Under the pieces are notes generated by a model. The model was not told the origin of the DNA and did no database searches. It was given only the letters and a program-made list of their open reading frames with translations. 64,000 nucleotides of DNA from Oscillospiraceae bacterium (GTDB lineage: Bacteria > Bacillota > Clostridia > Oscillospirales > Oscillospiraceae): the NCBI GenBank assembly GCA_022793095.1, contig JAAWCD010000109.1:1-64000 (forward strand). The letters are read 5' to 3'. Made by a program: the position numbers and the translations under genes. Positions 35,144 to 44,002 of this stretch are shown piece after piece (the stretch's first letter is position 1; the number at the start of each line of letters is the position of its first letter).

Positions 35144-35716
35144 ATGTCCAGAACCATTTGTTTGACCTCGGACGAGCTGCCCCAGGCCATCGCGGGCCTG
35201 GAGGCGGGGGACCGGGTGCTGCTTTCCGGCATCATTTACACGGCGCGGGACGCAGCCCACAAGCGTCTGTTCAGCCTGCTGGACGAGGGGAAGGAGCTGC
35301 CTTTCCCGCTGAAGGGCGCGGCCATCTACTATGCGGGGCCCACCCCGGCCCAACAAGGCATGGCGGTGGGGGCCTGCGGCCCCACCACCGCCAGCCGGAT
35401 GGATGGGTTTGCGCCCCGGCTGCTGGATCTGGGATTGACGGCCATGATTGGAAAGGGGCAGCGCAGTCCGGAGGTGCGGGACGCCATTGTGCGGAATGGG
35501 GCCTGTTACTTCGCCGCCGTTGGCGGTGCAGGGGCACTGATTGCCCGGTGCATCAAAACTGCGGATGTGATTGCCTTTGATGATTTGGGCTGTGAGTCCA
35601 TCAAGCGAATGATGGTGGAGGAGCTGCCGCTGACGGTGGCCATTGACAGCCGGGGCTTGGATTTGTATGAGACGGGACGGGCAGAATACGCCAGCCTGCC
35701 GGTAAAATCAGGTTGA
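35144..35716 (+). CDS. Fe-S hydro-lyase beta subunit (fumarase/tartrate dehydratase type)
   Basis: A 190-residue protein homologous to the beta subunit (C-terminal domain) of class I fumarases and L-tartrate dehydratases. Landmarks: GDRVLLSGIIYTARDAAHKR, AIYYAGPTP, GPTTASRMDGF, MIGKGQRS and GGAGALIARCIK. In two-subunit enzymes the alpha subunit that carries the [4Fe-4S] cluster is normally encoded just upstream. Here that place is taken by a DivIVA-like gene and no alpha gene is in the window. The alpha partner is either elsewhere or missing. ATG follows GGAGG. Confidence 0.9.
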   Translation: MSRTICLTSDELPQAIAGLEAGDRVLLSGIIYTARDAAHKRLFSLLDEGKELPFPLKGAAIYYAGPTPAQQGMAVGACGPTTASRMDGFAPRLLDLGLTAMIGKGQRSPEVRDAIVRNGACYFAAVGGAGALIARCIKTADVIAFDDLGCESIKRMMVEELPLTVAIDSRGLDLYETGRAEYASLPVKSG

Positions 35717-35770
35717 AGTTCTTTTTGCTTCTTTTTTCTTTCAAGAAAAAGAAGCAAAAAGAACTTTATA
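35714..35770. repeat. A/T palindromic repeat, complete copy
   Basis: The only full-length palindrome in the window: TTGAAGTTCTTTTTGC, the central CTTCTTTTTTCTT / AAGAAAAAGAAG hairpin, and GCAAAAAGAACTTTATA. It overlaps the stop of the fumarase-beta gene. Confidence 0.9.
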
Positions 35771-35944
35771 CGGCGTGATCTGGCTGGTTTCCTGCTTTGC
35801 CAAACATTACAGCTATGCGAACAGCCTCCTATCGCATATAATGGAGTCACCAGTTCCGCCCTCGCGCGGACAACTCCATTCCGGCATGCCGCTTGCCGCG
35901 AACAGCGGCGGCCGCGGGATTCGCGGCCACCTATGGAGGCGTAT

Positions 35945-36439
35945 ATGACCATTCAGGCAATCAGTTCTTCCGCGCTGGCCCTCTATCTCACTCCCTGCGA
36001 CCTCCAGGCGCGCGGCCTCGACCCTGGCAACCTGGATCTGCCCCAGGCCATGGCGCTGGCCCGTGAGGCCTGCCAGAGCGCCGGTCTGCCCCTTCCGGAG
36101 CCGCTGGAAATCGAGGCTTTTCCGGACAAGGCCGGCATCCTGGTTTTCGCCCAGCTCCGGCCCGCACCTCCGCTGGTGTTTTCTTTCCCCGGGCTGCCGG
36201 AGCTGCTGGACGGGCTGGCCCTCTTGCCGGAAGCGCCGAAGTCCGCCCAGGTTACATATTGGCAGAATCAGTATTATCTGACCCTGCGGACCGGCGGGCA
36301 GGAGCTCCCCCCAGCCTGGCATGAATTCGGCACAGAAGAATGTTCCCTTGGCCGAGAGGAGGGAACCGGTCCGGGAGACCCCATATTGTGCGCCGAGGAC
36401 CTGATCCGGCTCTACCTGGCCATCCGGCAGGCGATATAA
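35945..36439 (+). CDS. MecA-like adaptor protein
   Basis: A 164-residue protein starting at the ATG six bases after TGGAGG. Its N-terminus (MTIQAISSSALALYLTPCDL, then QARGLD) follows the MecA pattern M-x-I-x-x-I-x-x-x-x-[IL]-x-[VL]-x-[LI]-x-x-x-DL-x-x-RG. The following helices and a C-terminal half of strands and helices fit too. MecA adaptors deliver substrates to ClpC. Homology is visible mainly in the first 60 residues, so the call is moderate. A strong terminator follows. Confidence 0.6.
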   Translation: MTIQAISSSALALYLTPCDLQARGLDPGNLDLPQAMALAREACQSAGLPLPEPLEIEAFPDKAGILVFAQLRPAPPLVFSFPGLPELLDGLALLPEAPKSAQVTYWQNQYYLTLRTGGQELPPAWHEFGTEECSLGREEGTGPGDPILCAEDLIRLYLAIRQAI

Positions 36440-36442
36440 AAC

Positions 36443-36490
36443 GACCACGGGGCGGCTTGCGTTTCGCAAGCCGCCCCGTGGTCTTTTTTC
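36443..36490 (+). terminator. Terminator after the MecA-like gene
   Basis: GACCACGGGGCGGCTTGCG / CGCAAGCCGCCCCGTGGTC followed by six T. Confidence 0.95.
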
Positions 36491-36497
36491 CAAAGCT

Positions 36498-36660
36498 TCA
36501 CTTTTCCGAGGCCGGTCCGGCGTTCCCCCTGCCGCAGTCAAAGCCGGAGGAAATTGCGCCGGTGGGGCAGACGTCCTTGCACGCACCTTGCTTGCATATT
36601 TTCCGCCATGCTTCACCAAAATCCCCGGCAATCCCTGATGAAGTATGCGGAGAAATATGG
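36498..36660 (-). pseudogene. Degraded ferredoxin-type fragment
   Basis: The minus strand encodes CKQGACKDVCPTGAIS, a near-perfect half of a [4Fe-4S] ferredoxin motif. One Cys codon appears to be lost (C-KQ-GAC instead of C-KQ-C-GAC). The surrounding frame does not look like any protein. Probably the tail end of a decayed Fe-S gene; chance resemblance cannot be excluded. Confidence 0.4.
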
Positions 36661-36668
36661 CATGATTT

Positions 36669-36830
36669 GTGCCAGCCGGCGGCCTCACACTCATTCGTCC
36701 GTGCACGCCCGGGCATAACGGCAAGGTGGAACGCAACCACCGTCCGTATTTCTTGCGTTTTTTCCTTGCTGGACGAAAAATCTCCATCCATGCGGTGCAC
36801 CCTGAGATACTGAACAGGTTCTTACCGCTG
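36669..36830 (+). pseudogene. IS481/IS3-type transposase C-terminal remnant
   Basis: The plus strand encodes LIRPCTPGHNGKVERNHR followed by a FLRFFLAGRK and NRFLPL pattern. This matches the conserved end of the rve/DDE integrase core (PxTPxxNGKVERxHR) in IS481-like transposases. There is no N-terminal part, no start, and no intact inverted repeats. The fragment runs into the 3' end of the convergent citrate synthase gene. Confidence 0.6.
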
Positions 36831-38186
36831 CTCCATGGGCAAAAAGGGCTGAGCCGGTGCCACCGCCTTGTAAGCCGGCCGGATAATCCGGCCGCCGGTG
36901 AGCACTTCCTCAATCCGGTGGGCACACCAGCCCACCATTCGGGCCGTGGCAAACAGCGGCGTGTAAAGCTCCTCTGGAATGTTCAGCATCTCGTAGACAA
37001 AACCGGAATATAGGTCCACATTGGCACAGATAGGTTTGCTGTCCTTCTTGACGTCCGCGAACACCTCCGGAGACAGCCGCTCCACCGTCTCAATGAGCTC
37101 CAGCTTATCCGCCAGACCCTTCTGCTCCGCCAGGCGGCGGGCAAACCGCTTGAGTACCTTGGCTCGGGGGTCGGACAGGGTGTAAATGGCGTGGCCCATG
37201 CCGTAAATGAGCCCAGAGCGGTCTCCGGTCTCTTTCTTCACAATCCGGGTCAGGCACTTGCGGACCTGATCTTCGCTCCTCCAGTCGGAAACCTCCGACT
37301 CGATACAGGTCATCATCTCCCGGACCTTCTTGTTCGCGCCGCCGTGGCGGGGGCCCTTCAGGGACCCCACCGCCGCCGAAATGGCGGAATAAATGTCTGT
37401 GCCCGAGGAGGACAGCACCCGGCAGGCAAAGGCAGAGTTGTTGCCGCCGCCGTGCTCCGCGTGGAGCACCAGGCACAAGTCCAGAAGCCGGGCCTCTTCC
37501 TCCGTGAACCGGTTGTCGTGGCGGATGGCGTACAGAATGTTTTCCGCCGTACCCATCCCTTCCTGGGACCGGTGGAGGTACAGGGATCCGTGGTCAAAAT
37601 AGCACACCTTGGCCGCGTAGGCGTGGGCGATGAGAATGGGACAGCGGGCAATGAGCTGCATGGCCTGCCGCAGCTCGTTTTCCAGGCTGTTGTCCTCCGG
37701 ATCTGGGTCGTAGGAGTACATGGCCAGCACCGACCGGGCCAGTTTGTTCATCACATCCCGGCTGGGCGCCTTCAAAATCATGTCCTCGGTGAACATGGAC
37801 GGCAGCGTCCGCATCTCCCGCATCATCGTGTCAAAGCTGTCCAGCTGGGACCGGGTGGGCAGCACCCCAAACAGCAGCAAATAGGCCGTCTCCTCAAAGC
37901 CAAAGCGGTTTTCCGACACAAAGCCGCCGATGAGATCCTCCACGTCAATGCCCCGGTAAATGAGGCGGCCCTCCATGGGGACCCGCTCCCCGTCCTGTAA
38001 GTAGTAGCCCTGCACGCTGCCGATCTGGGTAACGCCAGCCATGACGCCAGTGCCGTCGGCGTTGCGGAGCCCACGCTTGACATCAAACCGCTCATAATAT
38101 TCCGGGCTGATCTGGTTATGCTTTGCAAACTCGCCGCATAGGCTGTGAATGAGCTTGTTCGTGTCAAGAAGCTTGGTGTCGTTCAT
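36822..38186 (-). CDS. gltA: Citrate synthase
   Basis: Condenses oxaloacetate and acetyl-CoA in the cytoplasm. 454 residues. Catalytic-site motifs are visible: HAEHGGGNNSAF, GPRHGGANKKV, YGMGHAIYT and the Asp in ANVDLYSGF. Start: ATG at 38186 follows AGGAGGGAACATC; the frame stays open to 38417 but lacks a site there. The N-terminal 60 residues carry the extra helical region of the larger type II-like clostridial enzymes. No other TCA-cycle gene is beside it. Confidence 0.95.
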   Translation of the reverse strand: MNDTKLLDTNKLIHSLCGEFAKHNQISPEYYERFDVKRGLRNADGTGVMAGVTQIGSVQGYYLQDGERVPMEGRLIYRGIDVEDLIGGFVSENRFGFEETAYLLLFGVLPTRSQLDSFDTMMREMRTLPSMFTEDMILKAPSRDVMNKLARSVLAMYSYDPDPEDNSLENELRQAMQLIARCPILIAHAYAAKVCYFDHGSLYLHRSQEGMGTAENILYAIRHDNRFTEEEARLLDLCLVLHAEHGGGNNSAFACRVLSSSGTDIYSAISAAVGSLKGPRHGGANKKVREMMTCIESEVSDWRSEDQVRKCLTRIVKKETGDRSGLIYGMGHAIYTLSDPRAKVLKRFARRLAEQKGLADKLELIETVERLSPEVFADVKKDSKPICANVDLYSGFVYEMLNIPEELYTPLFATARMVGWCAHRIEEVLTGGRIIRPAYKAVAPAQPFLPMEQR

Positions 38187-38435
38187 GATGTTCCCTCCTG
38201 TTAAAAGGCAGGAAAAGAATTGCATAAGCTCAGTTCCTGCATTTCCGCCGGATGGCGGTGTTTTCTTGATTTCTATTGTATCCCAGAACTTTCCCGCCGT
38301 CAACGGGGACTCTATCGTCAAAACACTCAAAAATGCGCCTTTGTACAAGAAAACGCTTCGGCTCTGCTGTGGATGGAATGTTGGAAAATATGAATTTGCT
38401 GATAAAAAGTCCTGCAAAAGGGGAGGTCCAATTTC

Positions 38436-39440
38436 ATGCGTCAGGTCATCATTGCCGCGGGGCTGTCGCTGCTGCTGCTGCTGTTTCTGTTTCCGCTGGC
38501 CCTGCTGGGCCGCGACCCTCTGGCCGGAACAGGGGAAGGCCCGGAAGCCACACTTCCGCCCCGTCCTACGCCAGCCCCGGCGGCGGCGCCGGCCCCGGAG
38601 GGAAGCGCGGACGAGGCTGTTTCTGTCCGGGTTCAGGCGGACGGGACAATTTTGGAGCTGACCATGAAGGAGTATCTATGGCGGGTGGTAGCGGCGGAGA
38701 TGCCGGCCTCCTTTGAGACGGAGGCGCTGAAAGCCCAGGCGGTGGCGGCACGGACCTACACCTTTTGGAAGATGGAGCATCCCACGGCCAACCATCCCGA
38801 CGCGGATGTGTGCAGCGATATCAACTGCTGCAAGGCCTATATCACGCCGGAAGCGGCAGCGGCCAACTGGGGGACAGCGGCCGCCGCCTACGCACAGAAG
38901 ATTGCCGCCGCGGTGGCGGACACCGATGGTCTGGCGGTGCTCTACGAGGGAAAGCCCATTGACGCGGTGTTTCACTCCTCCTCGGCGGGCCGAACCAAGG
39001 ACGCTGTGGCGGTGTGGGGCGGTACGGTGCCCTATCTGGTGAGCGTTGACAGCCCCGAGGGAACGGAGGTGCCCAATTATGTGACGGAGGTTTCGGTCAC
39101 GCCGGAGGAATTCCGGGCGGCGTTTCTGGGAGCGCATCCGGAAGGGGATTTGTCCGGCGGGCCGGAGAGCTGGTTCGGGCCTCTGTCAGAGGATGGGAGC
39201 AGGCGGACCGTGGGGGGCGTTGTGGTGAAGAACACGGAGCTGAGGGCGCTGTTTGGACTTCGATCGGCCACGTTTACAGCTGTGGCCAGCGCGGAACGGA
39301 TTTTGTTCACGGTTACAGGCTATGGCCACGGAGTGGGAATGAGCCAGTACGGGGCCAACGCCTTGGCTAAGCAGGGAAAATCCTTTGAGGAAATCCTTAC
39401 CTGGTACTATACGGGCACGACAGTCGCTTCTTTTTCTTGA
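38436..39440 (+). CDS. SpoIID/LytB-domain protein
   Basis: A 334-residue protein. An N-terminal membrane anchor (residues 4-24) and Pro/Ala-rich linker precede a SpoIID domain. The domain has the hallmark YLWRVVAAEMPASFETEALK, then AQAVAARTYTFW, SSSAGRTKDA and GYGHGVGMSQYGAN. SpoIID is a lytic transglycosylase used in engulfment during sporulation. This could be the sporulation gene itself or a LytB-like relative; neighbours do not decide. ATG at 38436 follows AAAGGGGAGG. Confidence 0.9.
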   Translation: MRQVIIAAGLSLLLLLFLFPLALLGRDPLAGTGEGPEATLPPRPTPAPAAAPAPEGSADEAVSVRVQADGTILELTMKEYLWRVVAAEMPASFETEALKAQAVAARTYTFWKMEHPTANHPDADVCSDINCCKAYITPEAAAANWGTAAAAYAQKIAAAVADTDGLAVLYEGKPIDAVFHSSSAGRTKDAVAVWGGTVPYLVSVDSPEGTEVPNYVTEVSVTPEEFRAAFLGAHPEGDLSGGPESWFGPLSEDGSRRTVGGVVVKNTELRALFGLRSATFTAVASAERILFTVTGYGHGVGMSQYGANALAKQGKSFEEILTWYYTGTTVASFS

Positions 39441-39468
39441 ACGAAAAAGAAGTAAAAAGAACGTTAAG
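39426..39468. repeat. A/T palindromic repeat (right-half form)
   Basis: GCTTCTTTTTCTT / ACGAAAAAGAAG hairpin then TAAAAAGAACGTTAAGCGG. It overlaps the last codons of the SpoIID-like gene. Confidence 0.8.
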
Positions 39469-39501
39469 CGGCGCGCTTTTGGCAGATAACGCAATGCCGC
39501 T

Positions 39502-39541
39502 AAAAACCGGACGCCACTTCATCAAAACGGCGTCCGGTTTT
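39502..39541. terminator. Bidirectional terminator
   Basis: AAAACCGGACGCC / GGCGTCCGGTTTT between the converging SpoIID-like and SLH genes. Confidence 0.85.
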
Positions 39542-39549
39542 CTGTCTTC

Positions 39550-41466
39550 TTATTGGTGAAATGCCCGGTAGAGGAAGGTGACAATCTGCCCTCTGGTACA
39601 GATCTGATTGGGTGAGAAGATGCCTTCGCCGGTGCCGGTGGTGACTCCGGTGTCCATGGCCCAGAGAATGGAAACATAATGGTTGTCCATGGGATGCACG
39701 TCAGTCAGGAACTGGTCCCAGGATTTTGCGTCCGGATAGCCCAGCGACGCCCAGATATAGTAGACCGCCGCAGAACGGGTGCAGGGCGACTTGGGGTTGA
39801 CGCCGCGGTCAAAGCTGAAGTTGGCGTCCTCAAACAGAGCGCCGGTTTCCAGAGCCCACACAAGAGGCTTGTAGTAGTATTCATCCTCCTGAATCGGTGT
39901 GCCAAAGAATGGATTGCTGTCCTGCTCCGGTTCCGGCTTGCCCATCGCCCGCCACAGGAAGGTCATGATTTCCCCCTTGGTGCAGGTGGCGTCAGGGGAG
40001 AAGGTGGTAGGGCTGGTGCCATCAGTGATGCCCTGCTGTACCGCCCAGATGACCGGCTCGTAGTAGTACTGGTTTTCTGGCACGTCCACAAAGCCGCTGG
40101 CGTTAGGGACCTGGCCGGCCGGAGTGGAGGGCGCTGGGGTGGACGGAATTGCCGTGCTGGTCTCCGGCGGAGTGTAGGAGTCGCTCAGCTCCGGCCCCCA
40201 GGGACCCTGGCCCCAGGCCAGCAGGCCCTGGTTCGGGTTATTTCGGACGTACTCATTGAGCTTGTCCGCCAGCACGCCGTTGTAAAGCTCCTCCTCGGTG
40301 ACCGTGGGGCTTCCGCCGCTGTTGTAGTTGGTTCCCTCCAGGAAATAGCAGGTATCAGATCCCTCCTGCGCGGAATCGCCGGAATCGGAGGTTACCGTCA
40401 CCGTGCCGGAGGACCAGCAATTGCGGGCCTCGCGCAGCCCGCCGTAATAACCCTTTACTCCTCCAGAGATTCCATTGCATGCGGCAGGGGCACCTGCCGT
40501 GGTCACTTGGATGCTGCCGGTATTCCAGCAGTTTACCACATTGTACTGGTACGTTCCTCCGGTTATCCCATATACCCCGTTGCCTGCGCCGTACAAGGTC
40601 CCCCCGGCCACATCGTAACTCGCGGTACCCACGATGCCGCCGGCTTGCACCGGCTTGTCAAGATCGGCGTGGACATCGACGCGGATGCTGCCAGTAGTTC
40701 CGCAGTTGATGACAGCGCCGCTTATAAAGCCGGCGATCCCGCCTGCGCGAGCGCTACAGCCGGGAACCGCCCCTTGGAGCTCAATGCTTCCATTGAAGAA
40801 GCAGCGGTCCACGATTCCCTCATGCAGTGCGCCCACGATGCCGCCGATGTCGTAGTAACCGTAGTTGACCATAGAGGGGTAGAAGTGAATTTCCACATCC
40901 GAGGTGCAGTCCACGATGGTGCCAGGAGCATATCCGCCCTCCGGCTTCAGGCCGCCAAGCTCGGCTGCGATGCCGCCGATGAGTGGGAGAGCCCCGTTCT
41001 CCGACGGGTAGAGGGTTCCGGAGACGTGGCAGTTGGAAATGGTGCCTGCACAGCAGTGGGCCAGGACGGCGCGGCTGTGCATAGCGGTGGCGTCCACCGT
41101 CAGGTCCTTGACCACGCCGCCTGTGCCAATTTTGCCGAAGATGCTATGATCGGAGATAATGCCGTAGATGCGATGCCCGCCGCCGTCAAAGGTGCCGGTG
41201 TAGCCCGGCCTGCGGAAAGCGTTGTTGTCATGATAGTCATACTCATAGACGGGCGTCTTCCAATCGTAAACACCCAGGGCTATATCCGCCGTCAGTACGG
41301 CATCCAGATCGCTTTCTCCGCTGTTGACCCGCTGTGCGAAGTCGATCAGCTCCTCTGCCGTGGAAATCTGGACCGGACCGGCGGCCCGGGCGGCGGGGAA
41401 CAGCCAGGGGCTGAGGCCCAAGCAGAGGGACAGGGCCAGGATCAAAGATAAAAAACGTTCTTTCAT
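39550..41466 (-). CDS. Surface protein with beta-helix/GLUG repeats and three SLH domains
   Basis: A 638-residue exported protein. Signal peptide at 1-28. Residues about 60-400 form Gly/Cys-rich repeats (FDGGGHRIYGI, IVGALHEG, GGIVGTASY) of the GLUG/right-handed beta-helix kind. A Pro/Thr linker (420-450) and three SLH domains (about 452-510, 512-575, 577-638) follow. The SLH domains anchor it to secondary cell-wall polymer. Likely an S-layer-associated surface protein or adhesin. The smaller neighbour has very similar SLH domains, so the pair probably arose by duplication. Confidence 0.9.
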   Translation of the reverse strand: MKERFLSLILALSLCLGLSPWLFPAARAAGPVQISTAEELIDFAQRVNSGESDLDAVLTADIALGVYDWKTPVYEYDYHDNNAFRRPGYTGTFDGGGHRIYGIISDHSIFGKIGTGGVVKDLTVDATAMHSRAVLAHCCAGTISNCHVSGTLYPSENGALPLIGGIAAELGGLKPEGGYAPGTIVDCTSDVEIHFYPSMVNYGYYDIGGIVGALHEGIVDRCFFNGSIELQGAVPGCSARAGGIAGFISGAVINCGTTGSIRVDVHADLDKPVQAGGIVGTASYDVAGGTLYGAGNGVYGITGGTYQYNVVNCWNTGSIQVTTAGAPAACNGISGGVKGYYGGLREARNCWSSGTVTVTSDSGDSAQEGSDTCYFLEGTNYNSGGSPTVTEEELYNGVLADKLNEYVRNNPNQGLLAWGQGPWGPELSDSYTPPETSTAIPSTPAPSTPAGQVPNASGFVDVPENQYYYEPVIWAVQQGITDGTSPTTFSPDATCTKGEIMTFLWRAMGKPEPEQDSNPFFGTPIQEDEYYYKPLVWALETGALFEDANFSFDRGVNPKSPCTRSAAVYYIWASLGYPDAKSWDQFLTDVHPMDNHYVSILWAMDTGVTTGTGEGIFSPNQICTRGQIVTFLYRAFHQ

Positions 41467-41487
41467 CGTTGCCTCCTTATTATGTGT

Positions 41488-42129
41488 TTATTCGGTCAGG
41501 TACAGAGCGCGAAACAGAAAGGTCACAACCTGCCCGCGGGTACAGATATCATCCGGAGAAAAGACGGTGGGCGCAGTGCCTTCGGTGACACAGGCCTCCA
41601 GCGCCCAGGCTACCGCCGGGGTGTAGATGGAAAACGCTATGTCGGTAAAGGGGTGCTCCAGATTTTCCGGAAGATAGCCCAGGACGCTCCACATGTAGAA
41701 AATGGCGGTCAGACGGGTGCAGGGGGCGTCAGGGTCCACCTGGTCAAAGTCGAAGTCCAGGGTGTCATACAGGGCTCCGGCTGACAACGCCCAATGGAGG
41801 GCTTTGTAGTAATAGGCGTCCTCTGAGGCCAGCGGGAAGGGATTGATCTCGGGAAGGTCCGGCTCCGGCGAGCCCACGGCCCGCCAGAGAAACGTCAAAA
41901 CCTGCCCTTTGGTACAGGTGTCGCCGGGGGCAAAGGTGGTGGGGCTGGTGCCAGCGGTGATGCCGCGCTCCACCGCCCACTGGACCGGCACGTAGCAGTA
42001 TTGATCTTCCGGCACGTCTGTGAAGCCGGAGGCCTGGGCACACAGCCAGGAGTTGAGGCACAGGCAGAGTGTAACGGAAAGGGATAAGAACCGGGTTATG
42101 AATACAGGTTCTAAGATTCGCTTTTTCAT
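41488..42129 (-). CDS. Small SLH-only surface protein
   Basis: A 213-residue protein made of a signal peptide (about 1-33) and three SLH domains (about 35-90, 92-155, 157-213) with no effector domain. The first repeat (ASGFTDVPEDQYCYVPVQWA) closely parallels the first SLH repeat of the adjacent 638-residue protein. The gap between the two genes is 21 bases, so they are co-transcribed. It may be a minimal cell-wall anchor or competitor, or a truncated paralogue. Confidence 0.88.
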   Translation of the reverse strand: MKKRILEPVFITRFLSLSVTLCLCLNSWLCAQASGFTDVPEDQYCYVPVQWAVERGITAGTSPTTFAPGDTCTKGQVLTFLWRAVGSPEPDLPEINPFPLASEDAYYYKALHWALSAGALYDTLDFDFDQVDPDAPCTRLTAIFYMWSVLGYLPENLEHPFTDIAFSIYTPAVAWALEACVTEGTAPTVFSPDDICTRGQVVTFLFRALYLTE

Positions 42130-42190
42130 GACAGTCTCTCTTTCTTAAAAATGTGAATAAAAACGGTGGATACGTCCCCAGGGGCAGACT

Positions 42191-43849
42191 TTAACGGCCG
42201 CTGAAGCCAAAGGAAGCGCCGTTGTCCCAGGGCGAGATCCGGGACATGATCTCGCGGACAAGCGCCTCGTTTTTTTCCGCATACCGCCGGAATAATTCAA
42301 ACATGGAAACCACGTCACAGGCCCGCCATTTCCCCTCTCTGAATACGGAAAAATTGTCTGGCTGTCCGCCGCGGATATCAAACCGGTAGGACCGGTACTG
42401 AGCACCCAGATCCTCCATGATATCGCTGTCCTGCGGAGCCCTGCCGCCCCAGGTCAGGGAAAACAGCAGATCATCAAGGCTGTTATAATAGTATTTTTTC
42501 AATATCTCAGGAAATGCCAGCGGAGATCCGGCGGGGGCAAGGGCGCCGTAATACATGCGTACATCCCCAGGGTTCCGCACAAGAATGTGATAATAGGGAA
42601 GATACAGGGAGCCCTGTTCCCTGGACAGGACGAAATAAATCGTAAATACTCCAGTTTCCGGGGTGAAAAGGGACAGCTCAATCTCTGAAGTGGGAAACTC
42701 TATCTTTAGTTCGTCTAAAATTTGAAGGATATGGGCCTTCCACACCGGATTTCCTTCCAGCGCGTTTGAGACGGTCTGCTTCAGTTCGTTGACATGGGCG
42801 GAATTGCACATACTCACCGTGCATTTGAGCTTTTGCCCCGTCACGCCGTCTTCGCCGCCCAATTCTGCACAGATCGTCCTGTCAGTGAGAAGCGCGTTTC
42901 GCCGAAATATGCCGTGCCGGATTATTTTGCAGAGCGCAAAGTCTCCAGAACGATAGAAAAGGCCGAATTTCGATGGGTTTCCAATTTCATAATAATCCGG
43001 CTTGGGACAGGGTGCCATCATTTCAACAGACCTGTGCAGATAGCATAACGCCTCTTCGCCCTCCAGACCGGGCAAAAGCTTCCGCACCTCAGCCAGCTGC
43101 TCCCTGTCCCGCGAAATCAGCCGCAGGCACGTTTCCCGTGACAGAGTCTGCATTGCCGTATAGGCAGCATACTCGCGCATGAGAGGCATGGCCTCCGGCA
43201 GCGGGGCCAGCGCTGATTCCGGTACCCCCAGTATCTTGGACACACCAGCCCGATGCGCTGACAAAAGCTCCTCCTGAGAGGGGGGCTTTGACACCCGAAA
43301 CAGGGCGATAACATAGTCCTCTATCCCCTTCGCTTCAAACGCCGTTTCAATCTGCTCGAGTCCCCGTTCCAGCCGTTCTTCATTCGCATACCAATAGACA
43401 CTGTGACAAGGCGCGATCATCCGTCCCTGGGTGGCCGGCTGCCGGGGGATGGGCTCCGCACGGAAGCCGGCGCCGCCTTGCAGCAGATGGATCTGCATGC
43501 CCTCCACAGAAAAACCGGCGTCCGCCGAAAACCGGGAAAATGGAGCCGACAGCTCTTTCCAGTCCGTAGATGCGATGATGACATGGATCTCAGAATTCTT
43601 TGCCCCGAAATACTGCTTTACACCTTCGACGTATTTGACTACCTCGTGAAGGGCGGTACGGGAAACATCAGGGCGGGCCTTTACCTCAATCAGGACATGC
43701 CGCCCCAATTCATCCCTCGCATATAGGTCGATAAAGCTCCTCGTTCCATGGGTGTTCGGAATATACTGCTCCTTTTTCAGCAAGGTTAATCCAGGCTTCA
43801 GCTGGTGGATTTTTTGGGCGATCAGATCACGCAGCGCGAATTCATTCAT
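42191..43849 (-). CDS. Protein with N-terminal PD-(D/E)XK nuclease-like domain
   Basis: A 552-residue cytosolic protein. Residues about 20-95 carry the nuclease core pattern SFIDLYARDELGRHVLIEVKA (Asp, then E-x-K). Next comes HEVVKYVEGVKQYF, as in the NucS/DUF91/DUF1016 group of restriction-like folds. The rest (100-552) is unlike anything I can name. There is no methylase, helicase or toxin-antitoxin partner alongside. A solitary defence or repair nuclease is possible but unproven. Confidence 0.7.
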   Translation of the reverse strand: MNEFALRDLIAQKIHQLKPGLTLLKKEQYIPNTHGTRSFIDLYARDELGRHVLIEVKARPDVSRTALHEVVKYVEGVKQYFGAKNSEIHVIIASTDWKELSAPFSRFSADAGFSVEGMQIHLLQGGAGFRAEPIPRQPATQGRMIAPCHSVYWYANEERLERGLEQIETAFEAKGIEDYVIALFRVSKPPSQEELLSAHRAGVSKILGVPESALAPLPEAMPLMREYAAYTAMQTLSRETCLRLISRDREQLAEVRKLLPGLEGEEALCYLHRSVEMMAPCPKPDYYEIGNPSKFGLFYRSGDFALCKIIRHGIFRRNALLTDRTICAELGGEDGVTGQKLKCTVSMCNSAHVNELKQTVSNALEGNPVWKAHILQILDELKIEFPTSEIELSLFTPETGVFTIYFVLSREQGSLYLPYYHILVRNPGDVRMYYGALAPAGSPLAFPEILKKYYYNSLDDLLFSLTWGGRAPQDSDIMEDLGAQYRSYRFDIRGGQPDNFSVFREGKWRACDVVSMFELFRRYAEKNEALVREIMSRISPWDNGASFGFSGR

Positions 43850-44002
43850 GGCGGCCCCTAACTATGTCTGTAGACGGGAATCGTGGATGGTCTGCCTCAA
43901 TCAGCAGCAATATAATCAAAGTATACTATACTGAGGCAAATTTGTATAGGCATTTTGCAAAATAAAGCACCGCCGGCCGGCCTGTTCCAAATGTGTTCCA
44001 CG

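Noticed and set aside
36822..38417. 531-residue citrate synthase from the upstream start
   Set aside because: The first 77 codons lack an RBS and a homologous pattern. ATG at 38186 has AGGAGG at proper spacing.
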